This document shows positions 16,554 through 24,664 of a stretch of 49,859 nt of DNA, in pieces (position 1 is the first letter of the stretch; every line of letters begins with the position of its first letter). Position numbers and translations under genes: made by a program. Source of the stretch: a virus. The notes below the pieces were generated by a model that searched no databases, had not been told where the DNA came from, and saw nothing but the letters and a program-made list of their open reading frames with translations. The DNA is taken from positions 1 to 49,859 of the IMG/VR virus record IMGVR_UViG_3300010334_003180; one strand, written 5' to 3'.

Positions 16554-18401
16554 ATGGGAGCATTATTAGAATCAGGTCTTGTAGGTAACATTGGGTTAAA
16601 ACACCTTAAAGTTATTAAAGAAGACACAATCAACAAATGGGATAAATTAGGATTCCTAGAAGGTCTTAAAGGACATATGAGAGAAAACGTAGCTCAGTTA
16701 TATGAGAACCAAGCGTCTTTCTTGATAAACGAAGCTACAGGTGAAGGTTCTAACGGAGCTTTTGAAACTGTTGTTTTCCCTATCGTAAGAAGAGTATTCT
16801 CTAAATTATTAGCGAATGAAATCGTATCTGTACAAGCAATGAATTTACCAATCGGTAAATTATTCTTCTTTGTACCTAAAATTCAAGGATATACAGGAGC
16901 GACTTCTGCAAATGGTATTGAGGCTAATTCAGGTCAACACTACGCACCGGTAGGTTCTCCGGGTAACTATCCTGGTAATCCGGGTGCTGGTTATGGTACT
17001 GACACAGGTGCTTACCAAAAAAACCTTTATGATTTATTCTACGAAGGAACTGAACCAGGTTTAGACCCTGAAGGTTTATTTGATTATTCTAAAGGTAGAT
17101 GGTCAGCTATTACAGCATCTTGTACTACAGTACAATGGTCTAATGGAGCGTTAATTCCTGCAGCATATACTACAACAGCAAACACTGAATTTAGAAAAAT
17201 CTTAATCGCTATGTCAGGTTTCTCTAACACAGGTGATGGAAAATTAATTGGTCCTATGGGTCAAGAAATGGATACTGAAGAATTCTTATCAGGTCTTAAA
17301 TTGTATACTGATAACGCGGCAGTTGCGGCTCAATTAGGAACAAATACATTTACTAACTTATTATTTAGAGTTGTTACTCAAAAATATGGTCAAGGAATTG
17401 TTCAATATGGTAGTACAAGTCAAACTTCTTGGGCATCAGATGGTAATGGAGGTTCATTCAAAAATATCTGTTCTGCACAAGGTACTATTTACTTAGAAAT
17501 TGATACTCAAGTACCTGTATGTGTATCTTGTAGTCAATCAACACCTGATGGATACTCAGGAGCTACTTTATTAGCAGCTACTTGGAGTGGTGTATCAGCG
17601 AGTCAAACTAACATTAAAGCGGTATTCAGACGTTACGAAGAATTAGAATTCGAAGATAAAATCGGTGAGGTTTCTTTCGACTTAGATTCTGTAACAGTTT
17701 CTGTAACTGAAAGAAAATTAAGAGCACAATGGTCTCCTGAGTTAGCTCAAGACGTTGCGGCTTTCCATAACATCGATGCTGAAGCTGAATTAACAGCTTT
17801 ATTATCTGAACAAGTTGCGGCTGAAATCGACCGTGAAATCTTAAGAGATTTACGTAAAGGTGCAGCTTGGACTTTAAGATGGGATTACAACGGATGGAGA
17901 AGAATTTCTGCAACTACAAACTACACTCAAAAAGACTGGAACCAAACGTTAATCACAGCGATTAACCAATTATCAGCTCAAATCCACAAATCTACTTTAA
18001 GAGGTGGTGCTAACTGGATTGTGGTTTCTTCTGAAATCTCTGCTATCTTTGACGATTTAGAATACTTCCACGTATCTAACGCGTCTCCTGAGCAAGACCA
18101 ATACAATATGGGTATTGAGAGAGTTGGAACATTAGCAGGACGTTACCAAGTTTACCGTGACCCTTACTTCCCAGCTAACACAGTGTTAGTAGGACACAAA
18201 GGAACATCATTGTTAGACACAGGATACATCTACGCACCGTATGTACCGTTACAATTAACTCCAACAATGTACAACCCATTCAACTTTACACCGATAAAAG
18301 GTATTATGACCCGTTACGCTAAGAAGATGGTCAACAATCGCTTTTACGGAAGAATTACTGTTGATGGTGTTAGAACATTCGATTTAAGAGAATTGAGATA
18401 A
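16554..18401 (+). CDS. major capsid protein (gp23-like)
   Basis: 615 aa, HK97-fold capsid subunit. The N-terminus shows the T4-like arrangement: a propeptide of about 60 residues ending SFLINE, then ATGEGSNGAFETVVFPIVRR and the conserved core VSVQAMNLPIGKLFFF, corresponding to the gp23 'VQPMNSPTG' segment. Cleavage after Glu60 (I-N-E) would match the gp21 rule. The conserved C-terminal half contains LRAQWSPELAQDVAAFHNIDAEAEL, AGRYQVYRDPYFPANTVLVGHKG and YAPYVPLQLTPTMYNPFNFTP. An extra Gly/Tyr-rich loop (about 125-160) may be an insertion domain. It is 35 nt after the scaffold and closed by a strong terminator. Confidence 0.95.
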   Translation: MGALLESGLVGNIGLKHLKVIKEDTINKWDKLGFLEGLKGHMRENVAQLYENQASFLINEATGEGSNGAFETVVFPIVRRVFSKLLANEIVSVQAMNLPIGKLFFFVPKIQGYTGATSANGIEANSGQHYAPVGSPGNYPGNPGAGYGTDTGAYQKNLYDLFYEGTEPGLDPEGLFDYSKGRWSAITASCTTVQWSNGALIPAAYTTTANTEFRKILIAMSGFSNTGDGKLIGPMGQEMDTEEFLSGLKLYTDNAAVAAQLGTNTFTNLLFRVVTQKYGQGIVQYGSTSQTSWASDGNGGSFKNICSAQGTIYLEIDTQVPVCVSCSQSTPDGYSGATLLAATWSGVSASQTNIKAVFRRYEELEFEDKIGEVSFDLDSVTVSVTERKLRAQWSPELAQDVAAFHNIDAEAELTALLSEQVAAEIDREILRDLRKGAAWTLRWDYNGWRRISATTNYTQKDWNQTLITAINQLSAQIHKSTLRGGANWIVVSSEISAIFDDLEYFHVSNASPEQDQYNMGIERVGTLAGRYQVYRDPYFPANTVLVGHKGTSLLDTGYIYAPYVPLQLTPTMYNPFNFTPIKGIMTRYAKKMVNNRFYGRITVDGVRTFDLRELR

Positions 18402-18423
18402 TCAAAATCTTAAAATATTTAAC

Positions 18424-18450
18424 AAAAAGGGACTATATGTCCCTTTTTTT
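18424..18450 (+). terminator. rho-independent terminator after the capsid gene
   Basis: AAAAAGGGAC (18424-18433), loop TATAT, GTCCCTTTTT (18439-18448) and more T. The loop and closing base pairs equal those of the terminator at 14816. Confidence 0.9.
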
Positions 18451-18493
18451 TATTTTAATTTTGTTATAGTTGATTTTTTGGACAAATATATTA

Positions 18494-18500
18494 TATTTAT
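18494..18500 (+). promoter_or_regulatory. TATTTAT box, putative phage late promoter
   Basis: ATATTTATTAATATG: the box ends 4 nt before the HNH ATG at 18505. This spacing is one reason to prefer that start over 18478. Confidence 0.35.
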
Positions 18501-18504
18501 TAAT

Positions 18505-19194
18505 ATGAGAAAAATAGAATTAACAGAATCACAGGTCAGTGAAATCATAAAACTTTATACTGAAGATTTATTAGGTTCCCCCACTATTAGTGAAAAATTA
18601 AAAATACATAAAACAATTGTTCTAAATACATTAAGAGATAATGGTGTTGTTCTTGGTCCATCCGGTAGAAGAAATATTGGGGGTAAAAAAGTTGCTGATA
18701 AAAAATACAGAGAAAAAAATAAAGAAAAATTATCTAAAAAACATAAAATTTGGTATGAAAATAACAAAGATAAATGGAATGAATATATTAAAGAGTACCG
18801 AGAAAATAATGTAGATAAAATTCGTCAAATAAAACGTGATTACGAAAGAAATCGTAAATCGTCTGACCCCCTCTATAAACTAATCTCTAATTTCAGAACT
18901 GCGATATATCAGGTTTTAAAGGAGAGTAATGTGGAGAAGAACGGACATTACTTTGATGTTCTACAATATAGTCCTGAGGAATTGATTGTTCATTTAGAAA
19001 ACCAATTTAAGGATGATATGACGTGGGAAAATTACGGGGTATGGCACGTAGACCATAAATTACCTATTACATCATTTGACATACAGGAAATTGGAGACGA
19101 GGAGTTTATGAAGTGTTGGTGTTTGGATAATCTTCAACCAATGTGGGGTGAGGAAAATATCCGTAAGTCGAATAAAATATTAGAGGACAATTAG
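18505..19194 (+). CDS. HNH endonuclease, free-standing homing type
   Basis: 229 aa from MRKIELTES; the frame is open from an ATG at 18478, but that start would lie upstream of the promoter-like box. An N-terminal helix-turn-helix (SPTISEKLKIHKTIVLNTLRDNG) probably binds DNA, a Lys-rich helical middle follows, and the C-terminus carries the HNH core: VWHVDHKLPITSFD, then CWCLDNLQPMWGEENIRKSNK with the DH, NLQP and N-K residues of the zinc-less HNH class. It lies alone between the capsid terminator and an opposing gene, as expected for a selfish free-standing endonuclease next to a conserved gene. Its stop codon is inside a terminator hairpin. Confidence 0.85.
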   Translation: MRKIELTESQVSEIIKLYTEDLLGSPTISEKLKIHKTIVLNTLRDNGVVLGPSGRRNIGGKKVADKKYREKNKEKLSKKHKIWYENNKDKWNEYIKEYRENNVDKIRQIKRDYERNRKSSDPLYKLISNFRTAIYQVLKESNVEKNGHYFDVLQYSPEELIVHLENQFKDDMTWENYGVWHVDHKLPITSFDIQEIGDEEFMKCWCLDNLQPMWGEENIRKSNKILEDN

Positions 19195-19204
19195 TCCTCT
19201 TTTT
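19182..19204. terminator. bidirectional terminator between convergent genes
   Basis: AGAGGAC (19182-19188), loop AATTA, GTCCTCT (19194-19200), then TTTTC. The hairpin contains the stop codons of both the HNH gene and the opposing gene at 19191. Confidence 0.75.
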
Positions 19205-19415
19205 CTTTTTTATTGGTGATTCTAATTGATTTTGAGATTACTTCACATTCACCTATTGAGTATATTCCTGCTTGGTATGCGTATTTTACGGCTTGTGTTA
19301 GGTAATAGATTGCGTGTTCCTTTGTCATAGTATCAAGGATTGCGTCTAAGTGTTCTTCGGTGTGAATTGGGATTGATTCAAATAACTTTCCAAATAGTTC
19401 AGGTTGTTGTTCCAT
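19191..19415 (-). CDS. small hypothetical protein, 74 aa
   Basis: Acidic helical protein with the segment KEHAIYYLTQAVKYAYQAGIYSIGECEVISKSIR, which looks like two amphipathic helices joined by a Gly turn. I recall similar small proteins in phages of Bacteroidota but cannot name a family. Its last codons overlap the HNH gene end to end, sharing a terminator. Upstream it is divergent from the gene at 19444 with only 28 bp between the two ATGs; that gap contains the near-palindrome TATTTATA, whose reverse strand reads TATAAATA towards this gene. Confidence 0.7.
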   Translation of the reverse strand: MEQQPELFGKLFESIPIHTEEHLDAILDTMTKEHAIYYLTQAVKYAYQAGIYSIGECEVISKSIRITNKKEKED

Positions 19416-19430
19416 AATTAAATTTTAGTA

Positions 19431-19437
19431 TATTTAT
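19431..19437 (+). promoter_or_regulatory. TATTTAT box in divergent 28-bp gap
   Basis: GTATATTTATAAGTATATG; it ends 6 nt before the ATG at 19444. On the minus strand the same bases read TATAAATA, the T4 late-promoter sequence, facing the gene at 19415. Confidence 0.4.
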
Positions 19438-19443
19438 AAGTAT

Positions 19444-20436
19444 ATGAACAAAAATAACAAAATACAGATTAAAGAGGCGACAGGTACTGGTGGTTCGGGT
19501 TCATTTAGAATTCCAATGAGTCCGGGTGTTAGACTTTTTAATAAAGAACAATTACAACCTTTCACTGTGGCGACATCAAAATATGATGATGCTGAGTTGG
19601 CGTATGATAGTTATGATGGTCAAATGAGTACTCCAAAGAATAAGATTGTTAAAATGGAGAGGGAAGCCTTAAAAATTTCTAAAAAAATTAAAAATCACCC
19701 TATGATGAATGATGATGATGGTGATAACATTAATCAAACGCCCGGCAAAAAAGGTCAGAAAATAGTCCCTATTGTAACAGAATGGGTTGAGATAACCAAT
19801 GATACCATTTTGGAAGATATTGTCCCAAATGGTCTAAAAACAAGTTCAAATTACGATAGAGTTATTGATAAATTTAGAAAAGATATTCCTGAGGATAAAA
19901 TTAATCATTTTAATTTAATTGCTGAAAAGATAAAAGATTTTATTCAGGATAGAGGGTATGTGATAAAAGTATTAAATTCTTGTAACACTGGTTTTAAAGG
20001 TGTGAGAACAAGTAATATGATTATAATATGTTCACCTGAGATGTTTTCCAATTTTGCCTCGTTTGTTTATGTGTTATTCCACGAATTAAAACACGAACAA
20101 CAAATGAAGGATTTTGATATGAAGGATTCATATATGGGGGATATTGAGGATTTTGAAGAGTTCTTTAAAATCTATTGGGAGATGGAAATGGATGCGGACA
20201 ATTATGGTAAGGATTGGGTTAAGAAAATTGGGGATGTTTTAAAATTACCAAAAGAATCTTATCATTTGGATAAAATGATTGAATCGTATCCTACAATGTC
20301 AAATATGATTAAACAAATGATGTTACATTTACACACTGAGGTTCAGACTTTAAAGAGTAAAGGATTTGATTATACCGACATTGGTGACTTAGAGATTGTT
20401 AAAAAACATTTAGATAAACTTGAAGATATGTTTTAA
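19444..20436 (+). CDS. zincin-like metallopeptidase domain protein with head-cleavage-like N-terminus
   Basis: 330 aa. The motif VLFHELKHEQQ (around residue 215) is an HExxH zinc-protease signature; downstream EMEMDADNYGKDW supplies acidic residues suitable as a third zinc ligand. The N-terminus reads IQIKEATGTGGSGSF: residues 9-11 (IKE) followed by Ala fit the (I/L)xE prohead-protease rule and resemble the cleaved start of the capsid protein (INE-ATGEGSNG). I therefore infer a head-internal, proteolytically processed protein, possibly delivered with DNA. The rest of the N-terminal region is low complexity and charged. No signal peptide or membrane segment. Activity is not proven; it could be a structural relic of the fold. 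Confidence 0.65.
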   Translation: MNKNNKIQIKEATGTGGSGSFRIPMSPGVRLFNKEQLQPFTVATSKYDDAELAYDSYDGQMSTPKNKIVKMEREALKISKKIKNHPMMNDDDGDNINQTPGKKGQKIVPIVTEWVEITNDTILEDIVPNGLKTSSNYDRVIDKFRKDIPEDKINHFNLIAEKIKDFIQDRGYVIKVLNSCNTGFKGVRTSNMIIICSPEMFSNFASFVYVLFHELKHEQQMKDFDMKDSYMGDIEDFEEFFKIYWEMEMDADNYGKDWVKKIGDVLKLPKESYHLDKMIESYPTMSNMIKQMMLHLHTEVQTLKSKGFDYTDIGDLEIVKKHLDKLEDMF

Positions 20437-20440
20437 ATAA

Positions 20441-20467
20441 AAAAACCCTTACTCAGTAGGAGTTTTT
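20441..20467. terminator. bidirectional terminator, imperfect hairpin
   Basis: AAAAACCCTTAC and GTAGGAGTTTTT pair with one mismatch and one wobble around a short loop, flanked by A- and T-tracts. It separates the convergent genes ending at 20436 and 20449. Confidence 0.6.
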
Positions 20468-20889
20468 GTTTTTTTAGATTTGTCCACTCTATCTAAAATA
20501 TTCTTTAAGGAGTATTTGATTTGAGATTTCATTTCATTTTTTAATTCTTGTCGGATGCGTTCTACTTTTGTATCATACATCTTTGTTAGTTTATCCCAAT
20601 CTCTATTTGACATTAAGATATTACTATAGTAGTATTCGTGATTGATTACACTAATTTTTTTATCGTCAAGGATAACGAATATTCCAAGTTCAGAATGTTT
20701 AATATATCTTTGTGCTGATAATGGTGCGATTAAAAATTTAGAACCTTCACTTGTAATAAGTTTACGACAGATTGCTTTACAGATATGAACATCACCCAAT
20801 AATCCCGGGTCTTGGTAATCAAATTGATTTCTTGCCTTTGCAATACGTCTAATCGCTAATCTTTTAAAAAATTTAAATATTCTTTTCAT
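20449..20889 (-). CDS. hypothetical basic protein, 146 aa
   Basis: The N-terminus is strongly basic (MKRIFKFFKRLAIRRIAKARNQF), then come a mixed alpha/beta domain (SKFLIAPLSAQRYIKHSELGIFVILDDKKISVINHEYYYS) and a Lys/Glu helical C-terminus. The pattern FLIAPLSAQRYI-x-H-x-x-L-G-I-F-V resembles small phage early proteins but I cannot name a family. Unlike late genes it has no TATTTAT box; an exact TACATTTG element lies upstream. It is convergent with the zincin-like gene and isolated from the tail genes by a terminator, so it may be an early gene. Confidence 0.65.
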   Translation of the reverse strand: MKRIFKFFKRLAIRRIAKARNQFDYQDPGLLGDVHICKAICRKLITSEGSKFLIAPLSAQRYIKHSELGIFVILDDKKISVINHEYYYSNILMSNRDWDKLTKMYDTKVERIRQELKNEMKSQIKYSLKNILDRVDKSKKTKTPTE

Positions 20890-20914
20890 TTTGTCCTTGA
20901 TTTTATTTATGGTA

Positions 20915-20922
20915 CAAATGTA
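20915..20922 (-). promoter_or_regulatory. Bacteroidota-type -7 element (TACATTTG)
   Basis: Matches TAnnTTTG exactly, 26 nt upstream of the ATG at 20889. The -33 position 19 nt further up reads TTTT rather than TTTG, so the promoter is only half-supported. Confidence 0.4.
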
Positions 20923-20957
20923 AGGATATTTTTGACAATAAAAAATAAAATGGTAAA

Positions 20958-20987
20958 AAAAAAAGAGAAAAATTAATTTCTCTTTTT
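20958..20987 (-). terminator. terminator of the minus-strand tail gene unit
   Basis: Read on the minus strand, AAAAGAGAAA, loop TTAATT, TTTCTCTTTT followed by a long T-tract. It lies just after the stop at 20992 and so ends the tail/baseplate transcript. Confidence 0.8.
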
Positions 20988-20991
20988 TTAT

Positions 20992-21375
20992 TTAGTTATT
21001 TAATCCGTTAAAGCCTCCGATGGAAACCGTGTTATTTTGTGAAATTGCTCTATTTTGTCCGTTAGTGTATATTCCGTGAGAAACTGTTGTTGCAGTAAAA
21101 GTTGAGCCATCACAAGTGGCACATATTATTGATGTGTTTCCTGCTGAGTTAGCCGGTGTTATACATTGAGTACAAGAAGTATAAGGACCATAAAAGATAC
21201 CTGCGGTAACGTAATTGTTTGTGGTTGCACCTGATGCCGTTAAGGTAATACACTGACCACTACCTAATTGATAAATTTTGTTAAGTGTATTCGCTGTAAG
21301 GATTGTGTCATCAGCAATGAATGTTATATATGAACTATCACCACAGCTTGTTCCTGTAAAATATCTATTTGCCAT
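20992..21375 (-). CDS. small Cys-containing, beta-rich putative virion protein, 127 aa
   Basis: Thr/Ser/Gly-rich with six cysteines, including two close pairs (SCTQC and CATC) in a repeat-like context: YGPYTSCTQCITPANSAG and IICATCDGSTFTATTV. The rest alternates short strands, as in tail-fibre or decoration domains. There is no signal peptide. It is the last gene of the minus-strand tail unit, has its own TATTTAT box, and is followed by a strong terminator. The cysteine pairs could bind zinc or iron or form a disulfide-stapled fold. Function unknown. Confidence 0.65.
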   Translation of the reverse strand: MANRYFTGTSCGDSSYITFIADDTILTANTLNKIYQLGSGQCITLTASGATTNNYVTAGIFYGPYTSCTQCITPANSAGNTSIICATCDGSTFTATTVSHGIYTNGQNRAISQNNTVSIGGFNGLNN

Positions 21376-21387
21376 AATTTTTTATTT

Positions 21388-21394
21388 ATAAATA
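21388..21394 (-). promoter_or_regulatory. TATTTAT box, putative phage late promoter
   Basis: Minus strand AGATATTTATAAATAAAA, 12 nt before the ATG at 21375, in the gap after the 21400 gene. Confidence 0.45.
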
Positions 21395-21399
21395 TCTGA

Positions 21400-22860
21400 T
21401 TATTCCAAATATTTTAGATTTACTATTTGGAATTTGATTTGTTTTTTATATGTGTTTATTTCCCCACTACTAGTTACCTTTAAATCAATGTAATATTCGT
21501 TAGGTATTTTATCTCGAGTATCAAACATAAAATAGTATTCATTTGGGGTTTTATTTATTTTTGTCCAATCTTGAACTTGAACTTCAGTTTGACCTTCACG
21601 AACATATACTCTATAATAAGCGTCAACGTTTGGTAATAATTTTTGAGTAGTGTAAGCTTGTTTGATAACCACTCCGACTTTTCTAATATCTGTGTTGTAT
21701 ATTTTTTCATCTTGTTTGATACCGTAAAAATCAAAACCATAAACTTTTGGGTCTTGAGTTGTTGTTCCAATTTGGATTGATTTTTTAAATGGGTATAATG
21801 TGAAACTATTTGTTATATCATCTACTTGAAATCCGTTTATGTATAAATCGCTCCAAACATCATAAAATGAACAAGGTGTTTTGTATCCTAATAATGGTGG
21901 GATAATAACTTCATAAACCCCTTTTGTTCTTTGGCAAACACTTAAATTAGGTGTTGATAATCCAAGTATTGGTGTTCCACTTGCGTCAGAAATTGATACT
22001 GAGGGTAATGAATCTAAATTAATTGGGTTACCGTCTTCATATAGATATAGGTATAACTTATTTACTTTACCTAATGAAAAGTTATTTCTATCATCATCAA
22101 TTATGTCATCGTAGTTTGTTTCTAAGAATGGTTCGTAGAATGTTTGGGTATGTCTTGTAAAAAATTGAACTTCATAGTTTTCGGTTAACCCTGTTAAATT
22201 TTCAATTTGAGGTAGATAAGCAATACCCCAACCAGTAACTCCGGTTAATCCCCCCGTTAAAATACTATTAATTTCACTTGTCATATCAAATGAAATATTT
22301 TCATTTCCAAATTGGAAGTGTTGAGTATCAACTATTGTTATGGCACTATATGGTGTTGAACCTGAATTAATATTGTTATAGATACCCGGTTCAGTCCAAC
22401 CACTTAATGTTGTGGTTTGAATCCAATTGGATGGTCTTGTTGAGAAATTTTTATCAGAATTACTATAATCGTATATCAAATCTGCGAAGTCGTATCCAAC
22501 CCCTTCATCCCATAATTGGTTGTTAGGGATTCTAAATAATATTAAATCAAATGATGTTGCTCTTAATCTACCTTGAGATGTTGTTGTATTTAATGTTTCA
22601 AGATTAAAAGTTGATGTATTAACCATTCTTAATGTATGAACCATAGTATCATTACAAGTTGTTGAAATAGTTCCATCAGAAACTTTTTCTTGTAATAGAG
22701 TTAGGTCTAAATCAAAGATAAATCGGCTAAAACCGTTTGGATATTGTGATGTTGCTAACGAACCATAAAATAGCTCAGTCACAGGATTTCTTCCTGTGTT
22801 TGTTAAGCTATGAGATATGAGTGTGTTGTTCTTACTGAAATATGAATTGTTAATTGACAT
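21400..22860 (-). CDS. beta-rich tail/baseplate-type structural protein, 486 aa
   Basis: The ATG at 22860 (MSINNSYFSKN) is preferred; a TTG five codons earlier lies inside the promoter-like box. Composition is rich in Thr, Asn, Ser and aromatic residues with strand periodicity throughout. The N-terminal half resembles virion attachment domains (FSRFIFDLDLTLLQEKV; LRATSFDLILFRIP), and the C-terminal third has immunoglobulin-like strands (YYRVYVREGQTEVQVQDW; YYFMFDTRDKIPNEYYIDLKV). I do not recognise a named family. Its place next to the spike protein and a small Cys-rich protein suggests a baseplate or tail-fibre network component. Confidence 0.7.
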   Translation of the reverse strand: MSINNSYFSKNNTLISHSLTNTGRNPVTELFYGSLATSQYPNGFSRFIFDLDLTLLQEKVSDGTISTTCNDTMVHTLRMVNTSTFNLETLNTTTSQGRLRATSFDLILFRIPNNQLWDEGVGYDFADLIYDYSNSDKNFSTRPSNWIQTTTLSGWTEPGIYNNINSGSTPYSAITIVDTQHFQFGNENISFDMTSEINSILTGGLTGVTGWGIAYLPQIENLTGLTENYEVQFFTRHTQTFYEPFLETNYDDIIDDDRNNFSLGKVNKLYLYLYEDGNPINLDSLPSVSISDASGTPILGLSTPNLSVCQRTKGVYEVIIPPLLGYKTPCSFYDVWSDLYINGFQVDDITNSFTLYPFKKSIQIGTTTQDPKVYGFDFYGIKQDEKIYNTDIRKVGVVIKQAYTTQKLLPNVDAYYRVYVREGQTEVQVQDWTKINKTPNEYYFMFDTRDKIPNEYYIDLKVTSSGEINTYKKQIKFQIVNLKYLE

Positions 22861-22874
22861 AAAATCTTTTAACA

Positions 22875-22881
22875 ATAAATA
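22875..22881 (-). promoter_or_regulatory. TATTTAT box, putative phage late promoter
   Basis: Minus strand AAATATTTATTGTTAAAAG, 14 nt before the ATG at 22860, immediately after the stop of the spike gene. Confidence 0.45.
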
Positions 22882-22882
22882 T

Positions 22883-24451
22883 TTAGTTTATTCGAATATT
22901 TTGATTTAGGACAGTATTATTTACATCGGATAATAATTGGTTGATACTGGTCTTAGTTGTTTTAGAACCTTGAGTTGCTTCATCCGGAACCATATTGGCG
23001 TGAGGGTGAACGTGATTGTTTAAGAAGTCAACTATTTTCTCAATTAGTTTTATTAGTTCTTCACCTCTAACGGTTGAATAAGTTTTTTCAAATAATGTAT
23101 CTCCCGCTCCAACAAATTTATCTTGTGGTATACCATATAATGTATTCGCAATATTAATTTGTCCTTTAGGACTTGTAGAATTTTGAGATAATAAAAATAC
23201 TTTTTGAGCACCTAACACACCATAACTGATATCCTCACTTTTAAATGTTGTTGGAGTAATAGATTCCTCTTTTACATTTGATAAAGGACCAAATAATGGT
23301 TTACCCCCTTTATTATCAGAAACCAAAAACCAACCATCTTCTTTTGAGTTATTTAATTTAATATTATTAAAAAATCTTTTGTAATTAATATATTCAAGAA
23401 TCTCACCTAATGCGGATGTTGGTGCGAATTTTTTACCAATTTCATATGTTTGTTTTGACGGTGTTACAACAAAAGGGAATTGACCACCAAAATTTTGTGG
23501 GTTATTTATTGTAATCCCTGTAAATGTTACATTTGGGTCAAATACTTTAGAAATAAAATCGTTGATAGTTTTAACGGAATCAGTAAAAGTTTTACCCATA
23601 AATGATACCGATTCTAATTCAACACCATAATCTTCACCACTAGTTAAATTTAATATTGTGTCGTATTTAAAATTTTCTGTATTAATTTTAGCACTTGGTT
23701 TAAGATTATATAATTTAACTGAACCTGTAAATGCGTCGGCACTTGAGTTTAAAGTTGATATATCCCAAACAATCATTTTCTTAACTAATTGAATATCTTG
23801 AACTAATCGATAATTTGTTTCGGTTGGTAACGTTTGTTTAGTTTGTGTAAACCTTGTTAATTGTAAAAACGCTCTATTTTGATTACCTATTGGAAATTTA
23901 TCTTTAGACAATTCTTTTGTTTTACCTGCACGAATTAAAACTTCATTTTCTTTAACAATAACATCTGCAGTTCCTCGACCTAATAAAGCGTTATCACCCG
24001 GTTCAGGGAAGACACCTTTACTATTATCATCACGATATTCTCCATCTTGATTTTTAAGACTCAATCCTTGTTTAATTCTATCCCCTGTGGCTAAGAATTT
24101 TTTAGCTCCTTGAAAATTTTCAAAAGGTGTTGTCATTGGGGATGAAAACGGACCCTGTATATAGAATTGGTTTTGAAATGGGAATTTTTTGTTCATATAA
24201 ATAATATGAACATATTCGTCTTTTTTAGGTGTTTGGCTAATATAAAACGGTAATAAAGGTAAAAAAATTAACGGGTCTTTGGATGTCCATTTATCTGTTT
24301 CTTCATTCCAATTGGCTACTGACGCTATGATATCATTATAATTTTTTGTTTCCGGAATAACACGAAGTCTTCCTAACATCATAGGGTCTTGGTTATCGTA
24401 AACATAACCAGGAAATATTATTTGATGAATATTTTGATTATTAATTTCCAT
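22883..24451 (-). CDS. baseplate spike/hub protein with gp5-like OB domain
   Basis: 522 aa. The N-terminal region fits the gp5/VgrG OB-fold opening: [22 protein letters not shown] followed by [31 protein letters not shown]. The extended middle has many strands. The C-terminal part contains [13 protein letters not shown], a His-rich motif like the metal-binding segments common in phage baseplate and spike proteins. T4 gp5 also has a lysozyme domain; I see no lysozyme motif here, so cell-wall cleavage may reside elsewhere. Its start overlaps the end of the 24441 gene by 11 nt, so the two are coupled. Confidence 0.75.
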   Translation of the reverse strand: MEINNQNIHQIIFPGYVYDNQDPMMLGRLRVIPETKNYNDIIASVANWNEETDKWTSKDPLIFLPLLPFYISQTPKKDEYVHIIYMNKKFPFQNQFYIQGPFSSPMTTPFENFQGAKKFLATGDRIKQGLSLKNQDGEYRDDNSKGVFPEPGDNALLGRGTADVIVKENEVLIRAGKTKELSKDKFPIGNQNRAFLQLTRFTQTKQTLPTETNYRLVQDIQLVKKMIVWDISTLNSSADAFTGSVKLYNLKPSAKINTENFKYDTILNLTSGEDYGVELESVSFMGKTFTDSVKTINDFISKVFDPNVTFTGITINNPQNFGGQFPFVVTPSKQTYEIGKKFAPTSALGEILEYINYKRFFNNIKLNNSKEDGWFLVSDNKGGKPLFGPLSNVKEESITPTTFKSEDISYGVLGAQKVFLLSQNSTSPKGQINIANTLYGIPQDKFVGAGDTLFEKTYSTVRGEELIKLIEKIVDFLNNHVHPHANMVPDEATQGSKTTKTSINQLLSDVNNTVLNQNIRIN

Positions 24452-24662
24452 TTGGTTTCACTCTTTTGTTATATTCTTTTAATATCGTATTGTAAGTTAA
24501 TTCTAACTTATCTAATTGTTCTGTTGATTTTAATACTAAGTTTTTAGTGTATTCAAAATCTTCTTGAATACAATCCATAGCAAGCATTAAATCTTTATTT
24601 GAAGATGTTTTATATTCTTTAATAATTTGTAATACTTTTTCAGATTTTTCTTTTTTATTCAT
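24441..24662 (-). CDS. small coiled-coil protein, 73 aa
   Basis: Highly charged single helix: Lys/Glu-rich N-terminus and heptads through [21 protein letters not shown]. No motif or membrane segment. Encoded 2 nt after the 24665 gene's stop and overlapping the spike gene, so it is part of the tail operon and perhaps a chaperone or baseplate assembly factor. I do not recognise the family. Confidence 0.6.
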   Translation of the reverse strand: MNKKEKSEKVLQIIKEYKTSSNKDLMLAMDCIQEDFEYTKNLVLKSTEQLDKLELTYNTILKEYNKRVKPNGN

Positions 24663-24664
24663 AA

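Noticed and set aside
22861-22875. TTG start at 22875 for the 21400 gene
   Set aside because: The TTG lies within the TATTTAT box; an ATG five codons later at 22860 has the normal spacing.
22883-24451. Lysozyme domain in the gp5-like spike protein
   Set aside because: No E-x8-D-x5-T lysozyme motif or other peptidoglycan-hydrolase signature could be found in the translation.
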